Of a DNA stretch of 64,000 bases, positions 8,654 through 18,672 are shown piece by piece. The stretch's first letter is position 1. The number at the start of each line of letters is the position of its first letter. The DNA is from Shewanella colwelliana ATCC 39565. Its GTDB lineage: Bacteria > Pseudomonadota > Gammaproteobacteria > Enterobacterales > Shewanellaceae. The notes below the pieces were generated by a model. That model had not been told where the DNA came from. It saw nothing but the letters and a program-made list of their open reading frames with translations, and searched no databases. The position numbers and the translations under genes were made by a program. The stretch covers positions 1 through 64,000 of the forward strand of contig NZ_JAEC01000026.1 in NCBI RefSeq assembly GCF_000518705.1. Reading direction: 5' to 3'.

Positions 8654-8661
8654 TCTGCTAG

Positions 8662-9871
<1,210 letters not shown>

Positions 9872-10432
9872 ATGCAAACAAAATCAATCAGCGATGGCTG
9901 GTTAACCTTAAGCCGTAAGTGTGAGTCTCCTCATTTTAACCAACGCCCTGAGGGCGCAGAGGGTGAGGTGAGCTTGTTGGTGATCCATAACATTAGCTTA
10001 CCGGCGGGGCAGTTTGGTTTGCCCTATATCGACCAGCTTTTTCAGGGCTGTTTAGATGTGGAGGCCGATGCCAGTTTTTGTGAGCTTGAAGGGTTGACGG
10101 TGTTGGCGCACTTTTTAATACGTCGTGACGGTGAGATAGTGCAATATGTCAGCTGTGACGATAGAGCCTGGCATGCTGGTGTATCCCATTATGATGGTCG
10201 CGATGGCTGTAATGACTTTGCCATTGGTATCGAGCTTGAAGGTACGGATAACTGTAAATATACCGATGTGCAATATCAGCAATTACGGATGTTAACCTTG
10301 GCCTTGTTTGATGCGTATCCTATGCTGAATGTGAAAACGATTGTTGGGCATAGCGACATAGCACCAGGGCGCAAAACCGATCCGGGTGACTGTTTCGACT
10401 GGCAAAGATACCTGGCTAGCCTAGTGGGCTAA
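9872..10432 (+). CDS. ampD: 1,6-anhydro-N-acetylmuramyl-L-alanine amidase AmpD
   Basis: This cytoplasmic zinc amidase of 186 residues removes the stem peptide from anhydromuropeptides during cell-wall recycling. By doing so it lowers the AmpR inducer level. The amidase_2 fold is recognisable. Likely zinc ligands are His39 (VIHNIS), His160 (GHSDIAPGRKTDPGD) and Asp170; the catalytic Glu lies in GIELEG. No signal peptide is present, which favours AmpD over a periplasmic amidase. ampE follows 49 nt downstream. No ampR or ampC is in the window, so the role here is best read as recycling. Confidence 0.94.
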   Translation: MQTKSISDGWLTLSRKCESPHFNQRPEGAEGEVSLLVIHNISLPAGQFGLPYIDQLFQGCLDVEADASFCELEGLTVLAHFLIRRDGEIVQYVSCDDRAWHAGVSHYDGRDGCNDFAIGIELEGTDNCKYTDVQYQQLRMLTLALFDAYPMLNVKTIVGHSDIAPGRKTDPGDCFDWQRYLASLVG

Positions 10433-10481
10433 TTTTTTAGCGATATTACTGTTTTTAGCGTGTGACAGAAGGGAAGTTTAG

Positions 10482-11333
10482 ATGGCACTTTTTTCGTTAT
10501 TAGTCGCAATTATCATAGAGCGCTTGAAGTTACTGCCTCAAGCCTGGCAGCTCGAAACGTTACTGGCGTTTTATACCAAGGTATTTTTTGGTCGTAAGCA
10601 GCTAAGCAACGATCTCATGATGGCAATAGCCATACTCTTACCCGCCATTGCTGTTCAAGTATTGGCATGGTTTGTGGCGGGACTATTTTGGGGACTGGTG
10701 AGTTTGTTGTTGTGGGTGGCGGTGGCCATTTTGTGTTTTAGCCATTTAAAGCAACGCCAGCTGTTTAAGCAATATATCCAAGCTGCTTGCCGTGGTGACT
10801 CGCAAGCTTGTTATCATTTTGCCGATTCGCTCGACCCTTACGTTTCGATTGATGCGGTATCGGAGCGAGATTTAGGGGCTAAGGTCGGTCAATCGGTTGC
10901 ATGGCTTAACTATCGTTTTTATGGTGCGGTGGCGCTGTATTTGATTTTCTTCGGCCCAGCTGGCGCGGTGTTATATTGTACCGTGCGTTATTTCTCTGAC
11001 GATGCTAAGTCACGTGAGGCATCCTTGCCGCTTGTCGATACAGCGTTGATGCTATTAGATTGGCTGCCTAGTCGCTTAATTGCTTTTGGTTATGTACTGA
11101 GTGGGCACTTTTCTGCGGCGTTTAGCTGCTGGCGTAAGCAGGCGTTTCAGTTGAAGCGGCCAGCACGTGAGATTATTTCAGAAGTTGCCTTGGCGGCCGA
11201 GACGATAGAGTCGGATTCTAATGCGCCTATTTGTGTGCAATCGACCATCTCTTTACTGCAATTGAGTAAACGAAACTTCATATTATTAGTGACGGGATTA
11301 TCGCTGCTGACCATTTTTGGTGTGGTGGTTTAA
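10482..11333 (+). CDS. ampE: Regulatory signalling protein AmpE
   Basis: This 283-residue polytopic inner-membrane protein begins MALFSLLVAIIIERLKLLPQ, the AmpE signature start. At least four hydrophobic segments are visible (about residues 45-85, 145-170 and the C-terminal 20 residues). The family belongs to the CobD/CbiB-like group and is encoded next to AmpD; its biochemical role is not settled. An imperfect hairpin with a downstream T-tract (11347-11394) may end the ampDE transcript. Confidence 0.9.
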   Translation: MALFSLLVAIIIERLKLLPQAWQLETLLAFYTKVFFGRKQLSNDLMMAIAILLPAIAVQVLAWFVAGLFWGLVSLLLWVAVAILCFSHLKQRQLFKQYIQAACRGDSQACYHFADSLDPYVSIDAVSERDLGAKVGQSVAWLNYRFYGAVALYLIFFGPAGAVLYCTVRYFSDDAKSREASLPLVDTALMLLDWLPSRLIAFGYVLSGHFSAAFSCWRKQAFQLKRPAREIISEVALAAETIESDSNAPICVQSTISLLQLSKRNFILLVTGLSLLTIFGVVV

Positions 11334-11346
11334 ACCATTATTTATT

Positions 11347-11394
11347 GGGGGCTGAGAAAATGTTGCAATGGTCAGACCCCTTTTCTATTTTTTT
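11347..11394 (+). terminator. Probable ampE terminator
   Basis: The arms GGGGGCTGA and TCAGACCCC (one mismatch) are separated by a 17-nt loop and followed by TTTTCTATTTTTTT. The long loop makes it weaker than the other terminators in the window. Confidence 0.5.
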
Positions 11395-11483
11395 AAGCTA
11401 TTCTCACAAATCGTGAGTAACCATGAAGCAGATCACGAACTAGACATCTGAAATGTGATTTGATAAAGTGCGCTCAGTCAATT

Positions 11484-11502
11484 AAATTGGTAAGACCAAT
11501 TT
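11484..11502. promoter_or_regulatory. PdhR operator
   Basis: The palindrome AAATTGGTAAGACCAATTT contains the E. coli PdhR consensus ATTGGTNNGACCAAT. It lies 22 bp before pdhR, so PdhR should repress its own operon, with release by pyruvate as in E. coli. Confidence 0.9.
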
Positions 11503-11523
11503 ACAATAGGAGCTGAGGGCCAT

Positions 11524-12276
11524 ATGGCTTATAGCAAAATCAACCAGCCAAAAATTTCTGATGTGATTATGGGTCAGTTAGAGCAGATGATCCTTGAAGG
11601 GAGTTTGCAGCCCGGTCAGAAATTACCACCAGAGCGTGAATTGGCACTGCAATTTGAAGTCTCTCGTCCATCTCTTCGTGAAGCAATTCAAAAGTTAGAA
11701 GCAAAAGGCTTGTTACTGCGTCGTCAAGGCGGTGGTACCTATGTCAAAGAGCAGCTTTGGCAGAGTCTTGCTGATCCTATTGTGGAGCTGATGCATAGCG
11801 ATTCAGAGAGTCAATATGACCTACTCGAGTTTCGTCACGCCACTGAAGGCATGATGGCCTATTTTGCAGCGCTTCGGGGAACCGATGCGGATATGCAAAA
11901 CATCAAACAGAAAATCCAAGCAGTAGAAGCGGCGTCAGAGATTGAGGCACAGGCGGAAGCCATTGTGTGCTTTTATCGCGCCGTTGCAGAGGCCTCACAT
12001 AATGTGGCCATGCTGCACCTAGTATTAAGTTTATCTCCAGTGCTACATAAAAACGTGGCGCAAAACCTAGAGTTGCTAAAGCGCCGAGCTGATGCCTCTA
12101 CAATGGCAAATGACCATCGGCGAGACCTACTCGCCGCTATCGTGCGCCGTGATCCCGATGCAGCAAGAGAAGCCTCGAACGAACATTTGAGTTATATCGA
12201 GGAAGTGATGTTGTCTGTGCGGGAAGAAGATAGCCGGTTGCAGCGTAGTCTGCGCCGTTTGAAGAGTGGTGGTTAG
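11524..12276 (+). CDS. pdhR: Pyruvate dehydrogenase complex repressor PdhR
   Basis: This is a GntR-family (FadR subgroup) repressor of 250 residues. The winged-helix domain occupies about residues 8-75 (LPPERELALQFEVSRPSLREAIQKLEAKGLL is characteristic), and an all-helical FCD effector domain covers about 95-225. It is followed 69 nt later by aceE, and a consensus PdhR operator lies upstream. Regulation by pyruvate is inferred from the family. The start has an AGGAGCTGAGGGCC context upstream. Confidence 0.95.
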   Translation: MAYSKINQPKISDVIMGQLEQMILEGSLQPGQKLPPERELALQFEVSRPSLREAIQKLEAKGLLLRRQGGGTYVKEQLWQSLADPIVELMHSDSESQYDLLEFRHATEGMMAYFAALRGTDADMQNIKQKIQAVEAASEIEAQAEAIVCFYRAVAEASHNVAMLHLVLSLSPVLHKNVAQNLELLKRRADASTMANDHRRDLLAAIVRRDPDAAREASNEHLSYIEEVMLSVREEDSRLQRSLRRLKSGG

Positions 12277-12345
12277 GGAAACGTCCTGCCATTATTTTTT
12301 ATCAATTAATTCATACTATTAATGTATATAGGGAAGGACTGCGAA

Positions 12346-15012
12346 ATGTCTGAACATATGCTACAAGATTTAGATCCGTTAGAGACTCAAGAGTGGGTTG
12401 ATTCACTGCAAGCTGTACTAGAGCAGGAAGGCCCTGAGCGTGCACATTATCTGTTAGAAAAGCTGATTGATAAGGCACGTCGTAACGGTACTCATCTGCC
12501 ATACAAAGCGACAACTGCGTATTTAAACACAATTCCAGCGGGTCAAGAGCCGCACATGCCTGGTAACCAAGAGATGGAGCGCCGTATTCGCGCTATCGTC
12601 CGTTGGAACGCATTGGCAATGGTACTGCGCGGATCGAAAAAAGACCTTGAGCTGGGTGGCCATATTTCAAGTTTTGCTTCTAGTGCGACCATTTATGACG
12701 TCTGTTTTAACCACTTCTTCCGTGCGCCAAACGAGAAAGACGGTGGCGACTTAGTCTATTTCCAAGGTCATATCGCACCAGGCATTTACTCGCGTTCGTT
12801 CCTAGAAGGTCGTATCACTGAAGATCAGATGAACAATTTCCGTCAAGAAGTTGATGGCAAGGGTCTTTCATCTTATCCGCATCCTAAGTTGATGCCTGAC
12901 TACTGGCAGTTCCCTACGGTATCTATGGGTCTTGGTCCGATTCAAGCCATTTACCAAGCACGTTACCTTAAGTACCTGACTGACCGCGGTCTGAAAGACT
13001 GCTCTGAGCAGACGGTTTACTGTTTCTTAGGTGATGGTGAGTGTGACGAGCCAGAAGCTTTAGGTGCGATTGGCTTAGCTGCGCGTGAAGAACTCGACAA
13101 CTTGGTGTTTATCGTTAACTGTAACCTGCAGCGTCTAGATGGCCCTGTTCGTGGTAACGGTAAGATTATCCAAGAGCTTGAAGGCGAATTCCGCGGCGCA
13201 GGCTGGGAAGCGGTTAAAGTGATTTGGGGTCGTTACTGGGATCCACTATTGGCCCGTGACACCAGCGGTAAGTTACTGCAGTTGATGGAAGAAACCGTTG
13301 ACGGTGAATATCAAAACTGTAAAGCCAAAGGCGGCGCTTACACTCGTGAGCACTTCTTTGGTAAGTACCCTGAAACGGCCGAGATGGTGGCTAACATGTC
13401 AGACGATGACATTTGGCGTCTAAACCGTGGTGGTCATGATCCCGTTAAGATTTTTGCAGCGCTTCAGCATGCCAAAAACACCAAAGGCCGCCCTACCGTT
13501 ATTCTAGCTAAAACCGTTAAAGGTTATGGTATGGGTGATGCGGGTGAAGGTAAAAACATCGCGCATAACGTGAAGAAGATGGGTGTTGATTCACTCAAGT
13601 ACTTCCGCGATCGTTTCAATATCCCGATTAGTGATGATCAATTAGAAGATATTCCGTTCTACCATCCTGGTCCAGATTCTGAAGAGGTTAAGTACCTTAA
13701 AGCGCGTCGTGAAGCGTTGCACGGTGCCATGCCTGCCCGTCGTGAGCAGTTCTCTGAAGATCTTGAAGTGCCATCTTTGAAAATTTTCGACTCAGTGCTA
13801 AAAGGCTCTAACGGTCGTGAAATTTCAAGCACCATGGCGTTTGTACGTATTCTCACAGCGCTATTAAAAGATAAGAAGATTGGTAAGCGTATTGTACCAA
13901 TCATTCCTGATGAAGCGCGTACCTTTGGTATGGAAGGCCTATTCCGTCAAGTGGGTATTTACGCTCACGAAGGCCAAAAATATGAGCCACAAGATTCTGA
14001 TCAGGTTGCTTACTATCGTGAAGATAAGTCTGGTCAAGTATTGCAAGAAGGTATTAACGAGCTAGGTGCAATGTCATCTTGGGTCGCAGCAGCTACCAGT
14101 TACTCGGTTAACGACACACCAACGATTCCTTTCTATATCTACTACTCTATGTTTGGTTTCCAACGTATTGGCGATATGGCGTGGGCTGCTGGTGATATGC
14201 GTGCCCGTGGCTTTATGGTAGGTGGTACTTCTGGCCGTACAACGCTAAACGGTGAGGGTCTACAGCACCAAGATGGCCACAGCCATGTATTAGCCAACAC
14301 GATTCCAAACTGCATCTCTTATGACCCAACTTACGGTTACGAGATTGCGGTAGTGGTTCAAGATGGTATTCGTCGTATGTATGGCGAAAACCAAGAAGAT
14401 ATCTTCTACTACTTGACCACCATGAACGAAAACTACGTGCAGCCAGAAATGCCAGAAGGCGCTGAAGAGGGTATCGTTAAAGGTATCTATAAGCTTGAAT
14501 CTGTATCTGGCAGCGGTAAAGGTAAGGTCCAGCTTATGGGTTGTGGCACCATCCTTGAGCAAGTACGTAAAGCGGCGCAAGCCCTTGCCAAAGATTTCGG
14601 CATCTCGTCAGATGTATTCAGTGTAACCAGCTTCAACGAGTTGACCCGTGATGGTCAAGCCGCTGAGCGTTACAACATGCTGCACCCAACTGAAACACCT
14701 AAACAAGCCTATATCAGCCAAGTGATTTCAAGCGAGGCACCAGCAATTGTAGCCACTGATTACATGAAGATATATGGCGAGCAACTGCGTGCTTATATCC
14801 CAACGGACTACAAAGTACTTGGTACCGATGGTTTCGGCCGTAGTGATAGCCGCGAAAACTTACGTCATCACTTTGAAGTGGATGCTAAGTTTATCGTTAT
14901 CGCTGCGCTGAAATCGCTTGTCGACCGTAACGAGTTACCAGTCGATGTGTTGACGAAAGCCATTGCCGAATATGGCATTGACGCTGACAAGATCAACCCA
15001 CAGTACGCGTAA
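12346..15012 (+). CDS. aceE: Pyruvate dehydrogenase E1 component (homodimeric)
   Basis: This 888-residue thiamine-diphosphate enzyme decarboxylates pyruvate and reductively acetylates the lipoyl groups of AceF. The sequence matches the homodimeric gammaproteobacterial E1 throughout. The ThDP motif is seen as LGDGECDEPEALGAIG through NCNLQRLDGPVRGNGK, and the later IPDEARTFGMEGLFRQVGIY and LNGEGLQHQDGHSH stretches are typical of AceE. I use the Met at 12346 (MSEHMLQDLDPLETQEW), preceded by GGAAGGA at a 7-nt spacing. It is followed 12 nt later by aceF, with which it must be translated in proportion. Confidence 0.97.
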   Translation: MSEHMLQDLDPLETQEWVDSLQAVLEQEGPERAHYLLEKLIDKARRNGTHLPYKATTAYLNTIPAGQEPHMPGNQEMERRIRAIVRWNALAMVLRGSKKDLELGGHISSFASSATIYDVCFNHFFRAPNEKDGGDLVYFQGHIAPGIYSRSFLEGRITEDQMNNFRQEVDGKGLSSYPHPKLMPDYWQFPTVSMGLGPIQAIYQARYLKYLTDRGLKDCSEQTVYCFLGDGECDEPEALGAIGLAAREELDNLVFIVNCNLQRLDGPVRGNGKIIQELEGEFRGAGWEAVKVIWGRYWDPLLARDTSGKLLQLMEETVDGEYQNCKAKGGAYTREHFFGKYPETAEMVANMSDDDIWRLNRGGHDPVKIFAALQHAKNTKGRPTVILAKTVKGYGMGDAGEGKNIAHNVKKMGVDSLKYFRDRFNIPISDDQLEDIPFYHPGPDSEEVKYLKARREALHGAMPARREQFSEDLEVPSLKIFDSVLKGSNGREISSTMAFVRILTALLKDKKIGKRIVPIIPDEARTFGMEGLFRQVGIYAHEGQKYEPQDSDQVAYYREDKSGQVLQEGINELGAMSSWVAAATSYSVNDTPTIPFYIYYSMFGFQRIGDMAWAAGDMRARGFMVGGTSGRTTLNGEGLQHQDGHSHVLANTIPNCISYDPTYGYEIAVVVQDGIRRMYGENQEDIFYYLTTMNENYVQPEMPEGAEEGIVKGIYKLESVSGSGKGKVQLMGCGTILEQVRKAAQALAKDFGISSDVFSVTSFNELTRDGQAAERYNMLHPTETPKQAYISQVISSEAPAIVATDYMKIYGEQLRAYIPTDYKVLGTDGFGRSDSRENLRHHFEVDAKFIVIAALKSLVDRNELPVDVLTKAIAEYGIDADKINPQYA

Positions 15013-15024
15013 AGGGGACAGATA

Positions 15025-16965
15025 ATGGCTGAATTAAAAGAAGTTTTAGTCCCTGATATCGGTGGGGATGAAGTACAGGTTATTGAGATCTGTGTAGCGG
15101 TTGGCGACAGCATTGAAGCTGAAGAGTCGATTATCACCGTTGAAAGCGACAAGGCGACCATGGATATACCTGCGCCGTTCGCAGGTACACTTGCAGAGCT
15201 AAAAGTCGCTGTGGGTGATACGGTATCTGAAGGTTCACTGATTGCTATGATGAGTGCAGGTGCTACCGCTGCCGCTGAGGTCCCTGTTGCTGAAGCACCT
15301 AGTGCACCAGCAGCGCCAGCTGCCTCTGAGTCTGCTCCTGTAGCAGCGCCAGCGCCTGCTGCAACGTCACAAATTATTGAAGTGGCCGTGCCTGATATTG
15401 GCGATGCCGCCGATGTCGATGTGATTGAAGTGCTAGTGGCCGTTGGCGACAGCATTGATGTGGATACGGGTCTTATTACCCTTGAAACCGATAAAGCGAC
15501 CATGGAAGTGCCAGCCCCTGCGGCGGGTGTTATCACCGAGATGAAAGTCTCTGTGGGCGACAAGGTTTCTCAAGGCTCGCTAGTATTGATGCTACAAGTG
15601 AGTGGTGGCGAAGCAGCGGCTCCAGCGCCAGTTGCAGAGACGGCTCCTGTTGCAGCACCTGTTGCAACCACGGTTGAAGTGAAAGAGATTGCAGTGCCTG
15701 ATATTGGTGATGCTGCTGATGTCGATGTTATCGAAGTGCTTGTGGCTGTGGGCGATATGATTGAAGCTGATCAAGGCCTCATCACGCTTGAAACCGACAA
15801 AGCAACCATGGAAGTGCCTGCGCCGTTTGCGGGTAAACTTGTTTCGTTAACCATCAAGGTGGGTGATAAGGTTTCTCAGGGTAGCGTTATCGCAACGGTT
15901 GAGACCCAATCAAGTGCCCCTACACCTGTAGCGGCTCCAGTACAAGCGGCTGCGCCGGCTCCTGTTGCGGCAGCACCTGCTGCGAGCAAGCCACCTGTGC
16001 CGCATCATCCAAGTGCAGGCAGCACACCTAAGACAGGTGCTGTGCATGCCTCACCAGCTGTGCGCCGTTTAGCGCGTGAGTTTGGTGCAGACTTGACGCT
16101 GGTTACCGGTACGGGTCGCAAGGGACGTATTCTTAAAGAGGATGTTCAGGCATTCATTAAGTATGAGCTAAGCCGTCCTAAAGCGACTGCAGCGACTGCG
16201 GTTGCTGGCGGTGCTGGTGGACTAAACGTGATTGCTGCGCCTAAAGTCGATTTTGCTAAATTTGGTGAAGTTGAAGAGGTACCGCTAACTCGTATTCAGA
16301 AGATCTCTGGGCCAAACCTACATCGTAACTGGGTCACTATTCCCCATGTGACGCAATTTGATGAAGCAGATATTACTGAGCTTGAAGCCTTCCGTAAGCA
16401 GCAAAATGAGTTAGCTGCTAAGCAGAAGAGTGGTGTAAAAATCACGCCGCTTGTCTTTATGATGAAAGCAGTTGCTAAGGCGCTACAGCAGTTCCCTGTC
16501 TTTAACGCGAGCCTGAGTGCCGATGGCGAATCGTTGATCAAAAAGAAGTACTATCACATTGGTGTTGCAGTTGATACGCCAAATGGTTTGGTCGTGCCAG
16601 TGGTTCGCGATGTCGATAAGAAAGGCATTATTGAGCTGTCAGCTGAGCTGATGGAGATCTCTATTAAAGCGCGTGACGGCAAGCTTAAGTCAGCGGATAT
16701 GCAAGGCAGTTGCTTTACTATCTCTAGTCTTGGCGGTATTGGTGGTACGGCGTTTACGCCTATCGTTAATTACCCTGACGTGGCAATTCTTGGTGTATCT
16801 AAGTCTGAGATTAAACCTAAGTGGAATGGTAAAGATTTCGAGCCTAAGCTAATGTTGCCGCTGTCTTTATCTTATGACCACCGTGTGATCGACGGCGCCA
16901 TGGCGGCACGCTTTAGCGTGACACTGTCAAGTATGCTGTCCGACATACGTACACTTATTTTGTAA
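15025..16965 (+). CDS. aceF: Pyruvate dehydrogenase E2, dihydrolipoyl acetyltransferase
   Basis: This 646-residue E2 core has three N-terminal lipoyl domains joined by Ala/Pro-rich linkers. The lipoylated lysines are Lys43 (ESDKATMDI), Lys157 and Lys259 (both ETDKATMEV). Domains two and three are nearly identical at protein level, showing internal duplication. A peripheral subunit-binding domain ([16 protein letters not shown], about residues 335-370) and the catalytic acetyltransferase domain with DHRVIDG near the C-terminus follow. It receives acetyl groups from AceE and passes them to CoA. It is the last gene before a terminator; lpdA begins 153 nt further on. Confidence 0.97.
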   Translation: MAELKEVLVPDIGGDEVQVIEICVAVGDSIEAEESIITVESDKATMDIPAPFAGTLAELKVAVGDTVSEGSLIAMMSAGATAAAEVPVAEAPSAPAAPAASESAPVAAPAPAATSQIIEVAVPDIGDAADVDVIEVLVAVGDSIDVDTGLITLETDKATMEVPAPAAGVITEMKVSVGDKVSQGSLVLMLQVSGGEAAAPAPVAETAPVAAPVATTVEVKEIAVPDIGDAADVDVIEVLVAVGDMIEADQGLITLETDKATMEVPAPFAGKLVSLTIKVGDKVSQGSVIATVETQSSAPTPVAAPVQAAAPAPVAAAPAASKPPVPHHPSAGSTPKTGAVHASPAVRRLAREFGADLTLVTGTGRKGRILKEDVQAFIKYELSRPKATAATAVAGGAGGLNVIAAPKVDFAKFGEVEEVPLTRIQKISGPNLHRNWVTIPHVTQFDEADITELEAFRKQQNELAAKQKSGVKITPLVFMMKAVAKALQQFPVFNASLSADGESLIKKKYYHIGVAVDTPNGLVVPVVRDVDKKGIIELSAELMEISIKARDGKLKSADMQGSCFTISSLGGIGGTAFTPIVNYPDVAILGVSKSEIKPKWNGKDFEPKLMLPLSLSYDHRVIDGAMAARFSVTLSSMLSDIRTLIL

Positions 16966-16969
16966 TGAT

Positions 16970-17000
16970 GAAGGCTACTCATGTTGAGTAGCCTTTTGTT
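16970..17000 (+). terminator. aceF terminator
   Basis: The stem AAGGCTACTC-ATGT-GAGTAGCCTT is followed by TTGTTT. It separates pdhR-aceEF transcripts from lpdA, which is expected to have its own promoter. Confidence 0.8.
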
Positions 17001-17069
17001 TAACTCGATGACAGGTTAAAATGCGGCCACCTTACAAGAACACACGTTCAAAAAGCTGGCGTCATACAG

Positions 17070-17094
17070 CGTTGGGCCGGAGCTCCTCCCAACG
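17070..17094 (+). repeat. Leader hairpin upstream of lpdA
   Basis: CGTTGGG pairs with CCCAACG, and the intervening segment holds a further small palindrome, GGAGCTCC. The element ends 24 nt before the lpdA start and has no T-tract, so it is a leader structure and not a terminator. Confidence 0.55.
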
Positions 17095-17118
17095 GAATGA
17101 GAAAGAATAGAGGAAAAC

Positions 17119-18546
17119 ATGAGTAACGAAATCAAAACTCAGGTATTAGTATTGGGTGCAGGTCCTGCGGGTTATTCAGCGGCATTTCGTGCTGCTGATT
17201 TAGGTCTAGAAACTGTGATCGTTGAGCGTTTTAGCACCTTAGGTGGTGTTTGTCTTAACGTCGGTTGTATTCCGTCTAAAGCACTGCTTCACGTTGCGAA
17301 AGTAATTGAAGAAGCTAAAGCGGTTGCAAGCCACGGTGTGGTTTTTGGCGAGCCACAGATTGACCTAGATAAGCTACGCGACTTTAAACAAGGCGTGATC
17401 AGTCAGCTGACTGGTGGGCTAGGCGGCATGTCAAAAATGCGCAAAGTTAACGTAGTTAATGGCTTTGGTAAGTTTACTGGCCCTAACACGATTGAAGTGG
17501 CTGGTGAAGATGGCGTTAAAGTGGTTCACTTTGAAAAAGCCATTATCGCTGCGGGCTCACGTCCAATTCAATTGCCATTTATTCCTCATGAAGATCCACG
17601 CATTTGGGATTCTACCGATGCGCTAGAGCTTAAAGAAGTACCAGGTAAGCTGCTGGTTATGGGTGGCGGTATCATTGGTCTAGAGATGGGGACAGTTTAC
17701 TCTTCACTAGGTAGTGATATTGACGTGGTTGAGATGTTCGACCAAGTTATTCCTGCTGCTGATAAAGATATCGTTCGCGTTTACACTAAGAAAATCAAGA
17801 AGAAGTTCAATCTTATCCTTGAAACTAAAGTGACAGCCGTTGAAGCAAAAGAAGATGGTATCTACGTTTCAATGGAAGGCAAAAAAGCCCCAGCTGAGCC
17901 TGTACGCTATGACGCAGTATTAGTTGCTATCGGTCGTACACCAAATGGTAAGTTGATTGATGCCGACAAAGCTGGCGTTAATATTGATGAGCGTGGTTTC
18001 ATCAATGTGGATAAGCAGATGCGCACAAACGTTCCGCACATTTTCGCGATTGGCGATATTGTTGGTCAGCCAATGCTTGCACACAAAGGTGTGCATGAAG
18101 GCCACGTTGCTGCAGAAGTGATTGCTGGTATGAAGCACTACTTCGATCCAAAAGTGATCCCATCTATTGCCTATACTGACCCAGAAGTTGCTTGGGTTGG
18201 TCTAACAGAGAAAGAAGCAAAAGAGCAAGGTATTGCTTATGAAACAGCGACTTTCCCATGGGCTGCAAGCGGTCGTGCGATTGCATCTGATTGCGCTGAT
18301 GGTATGACTAAGTTGATTTTCGATAAAGAGACTCACCGTGTAATAGGTGGTGCTATCGTGGGTGTTAACGGTGGCGAACTACTAGGTGAAATCGGTCTTG
18401 CGATTGAGATGGGTTGTGATGCAGAAGATCTAGCACTCACCGTTCATGCACATCCAACTTTACATGAGTCTGTTGGCCTAGCGGCTGAGATTTACGAAGG
18501 TTCAATCACTGATTTGCCAAACCCTAAGGCAAAGAAGAAAAAATAA
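17119..18546 (+). CDS. lpdA: Dihydrolipoyl dehydrogenase (E3)
   Basis: This 475-residue FAD-dependent oxidoreductase reoxidises dihydrolipoyl groups of the pyruvate and 2-oxoglutarate dehydrogenase complexes and the glycine cleavage system. The features are the FAD dinucleotide fold GAGPAGYSAAFRAADLG, the redox disulfide in GGVCLNVGCIPSK, the NAD fold GGGIIGLEMG, the second FAD motif FAIGDIVG and the catalytic HAHPTLHE near the C-terminus. AGAGGA precedes the start. A leader hairpin and the upstream terminator suggest independent expression, consistent with use by several complexes. Confidence 0.97.
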   Translation: MSNEIKTQVLVLGAGPAGYSAAFRAADLGLETVIVERFSTLGGVCLNVGCIPSKALLHVAKVIEEAKAVASHGVVFGEPQIDLDKLRDFKQGVISQLTGGLGGMSKMRKVNVVNGFGKFTGPNTIEVAGEDGVKVVHFEKAIIAAGSRPIQLPFIPHEDPRIWDSTDALELKEVPGKLLVMGGGIIGLEMGTVYSSLGSDIDVVEMFDQVIPAADKDIVRVYTKKIKKKFNLILETKVTAVEAKEDGIYVSMEGKKAPAEPVRYDAVLVAIGRTPNGKLIDADKAGVNIDERGFINVDKQMRTNVPHIFAIGDIVGQPMLAHKGVHEGHVAAEVIAGMKHYFDPKVIPSIAYTDPEVAWVGLTEKEAKEQGIAYETATFPWAASGRAIASDCADGMTKLIFDKETHRVIGGAIVGVNGGELLGEIGLAIEMGCDAEDLALTVHAHPTLHESVGLAAEIYEGSITDLPNPKAKKKK

Positions 18547-18560
18547 CTTAAGTTATTAAT

Positions 18561-18590
18561 AAAAAAGCGCTCATTGAGCGCTTTTTTTTT
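18561..18590 (+). terminator. lpdA terminator
   Basis: The stem AAGCGCTCA/TGAGCGCTT is followed by a run of T. This is a strong Rho-independent terminator. Confidence 0.92.
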
Positions 18591-18672
18591 GCTAGTCTTA
18601 CTTATATTATAAATTTGTAACGAAATCGCATCGTCAATTTCTTCTACTCTACCAGACTGAGTTACGTAGCCT

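Larger units (their letters stand above)
7629..8661. other. Long pilA-nadC intergenic region
   Basis: This is about 1 kb without a credible gene. It must hold the pilA promoter. Near the pilA end the decamer GATTAACACA occurs twice about 43 bp apart. A strong imperfect hairpin lies at 8202-8230 (12-bp arms with one mismatch, GAAAG loop). At the nadC end there are a short duplication of CAGTTGCTATGGC (around 8540-8570) and a degenerate 14-bp repeat (8598-8653). The middle is AT-rich. Confidence 0.6.

Noticed and set aside
14868..15563. 231-codon antisense open frame over aceE/aceF
   Set aside because: It is a Ser/Thr/Ala-rich shadow of the Ala/Pro-rich aceF lipoyl repeats on the opposite strand.
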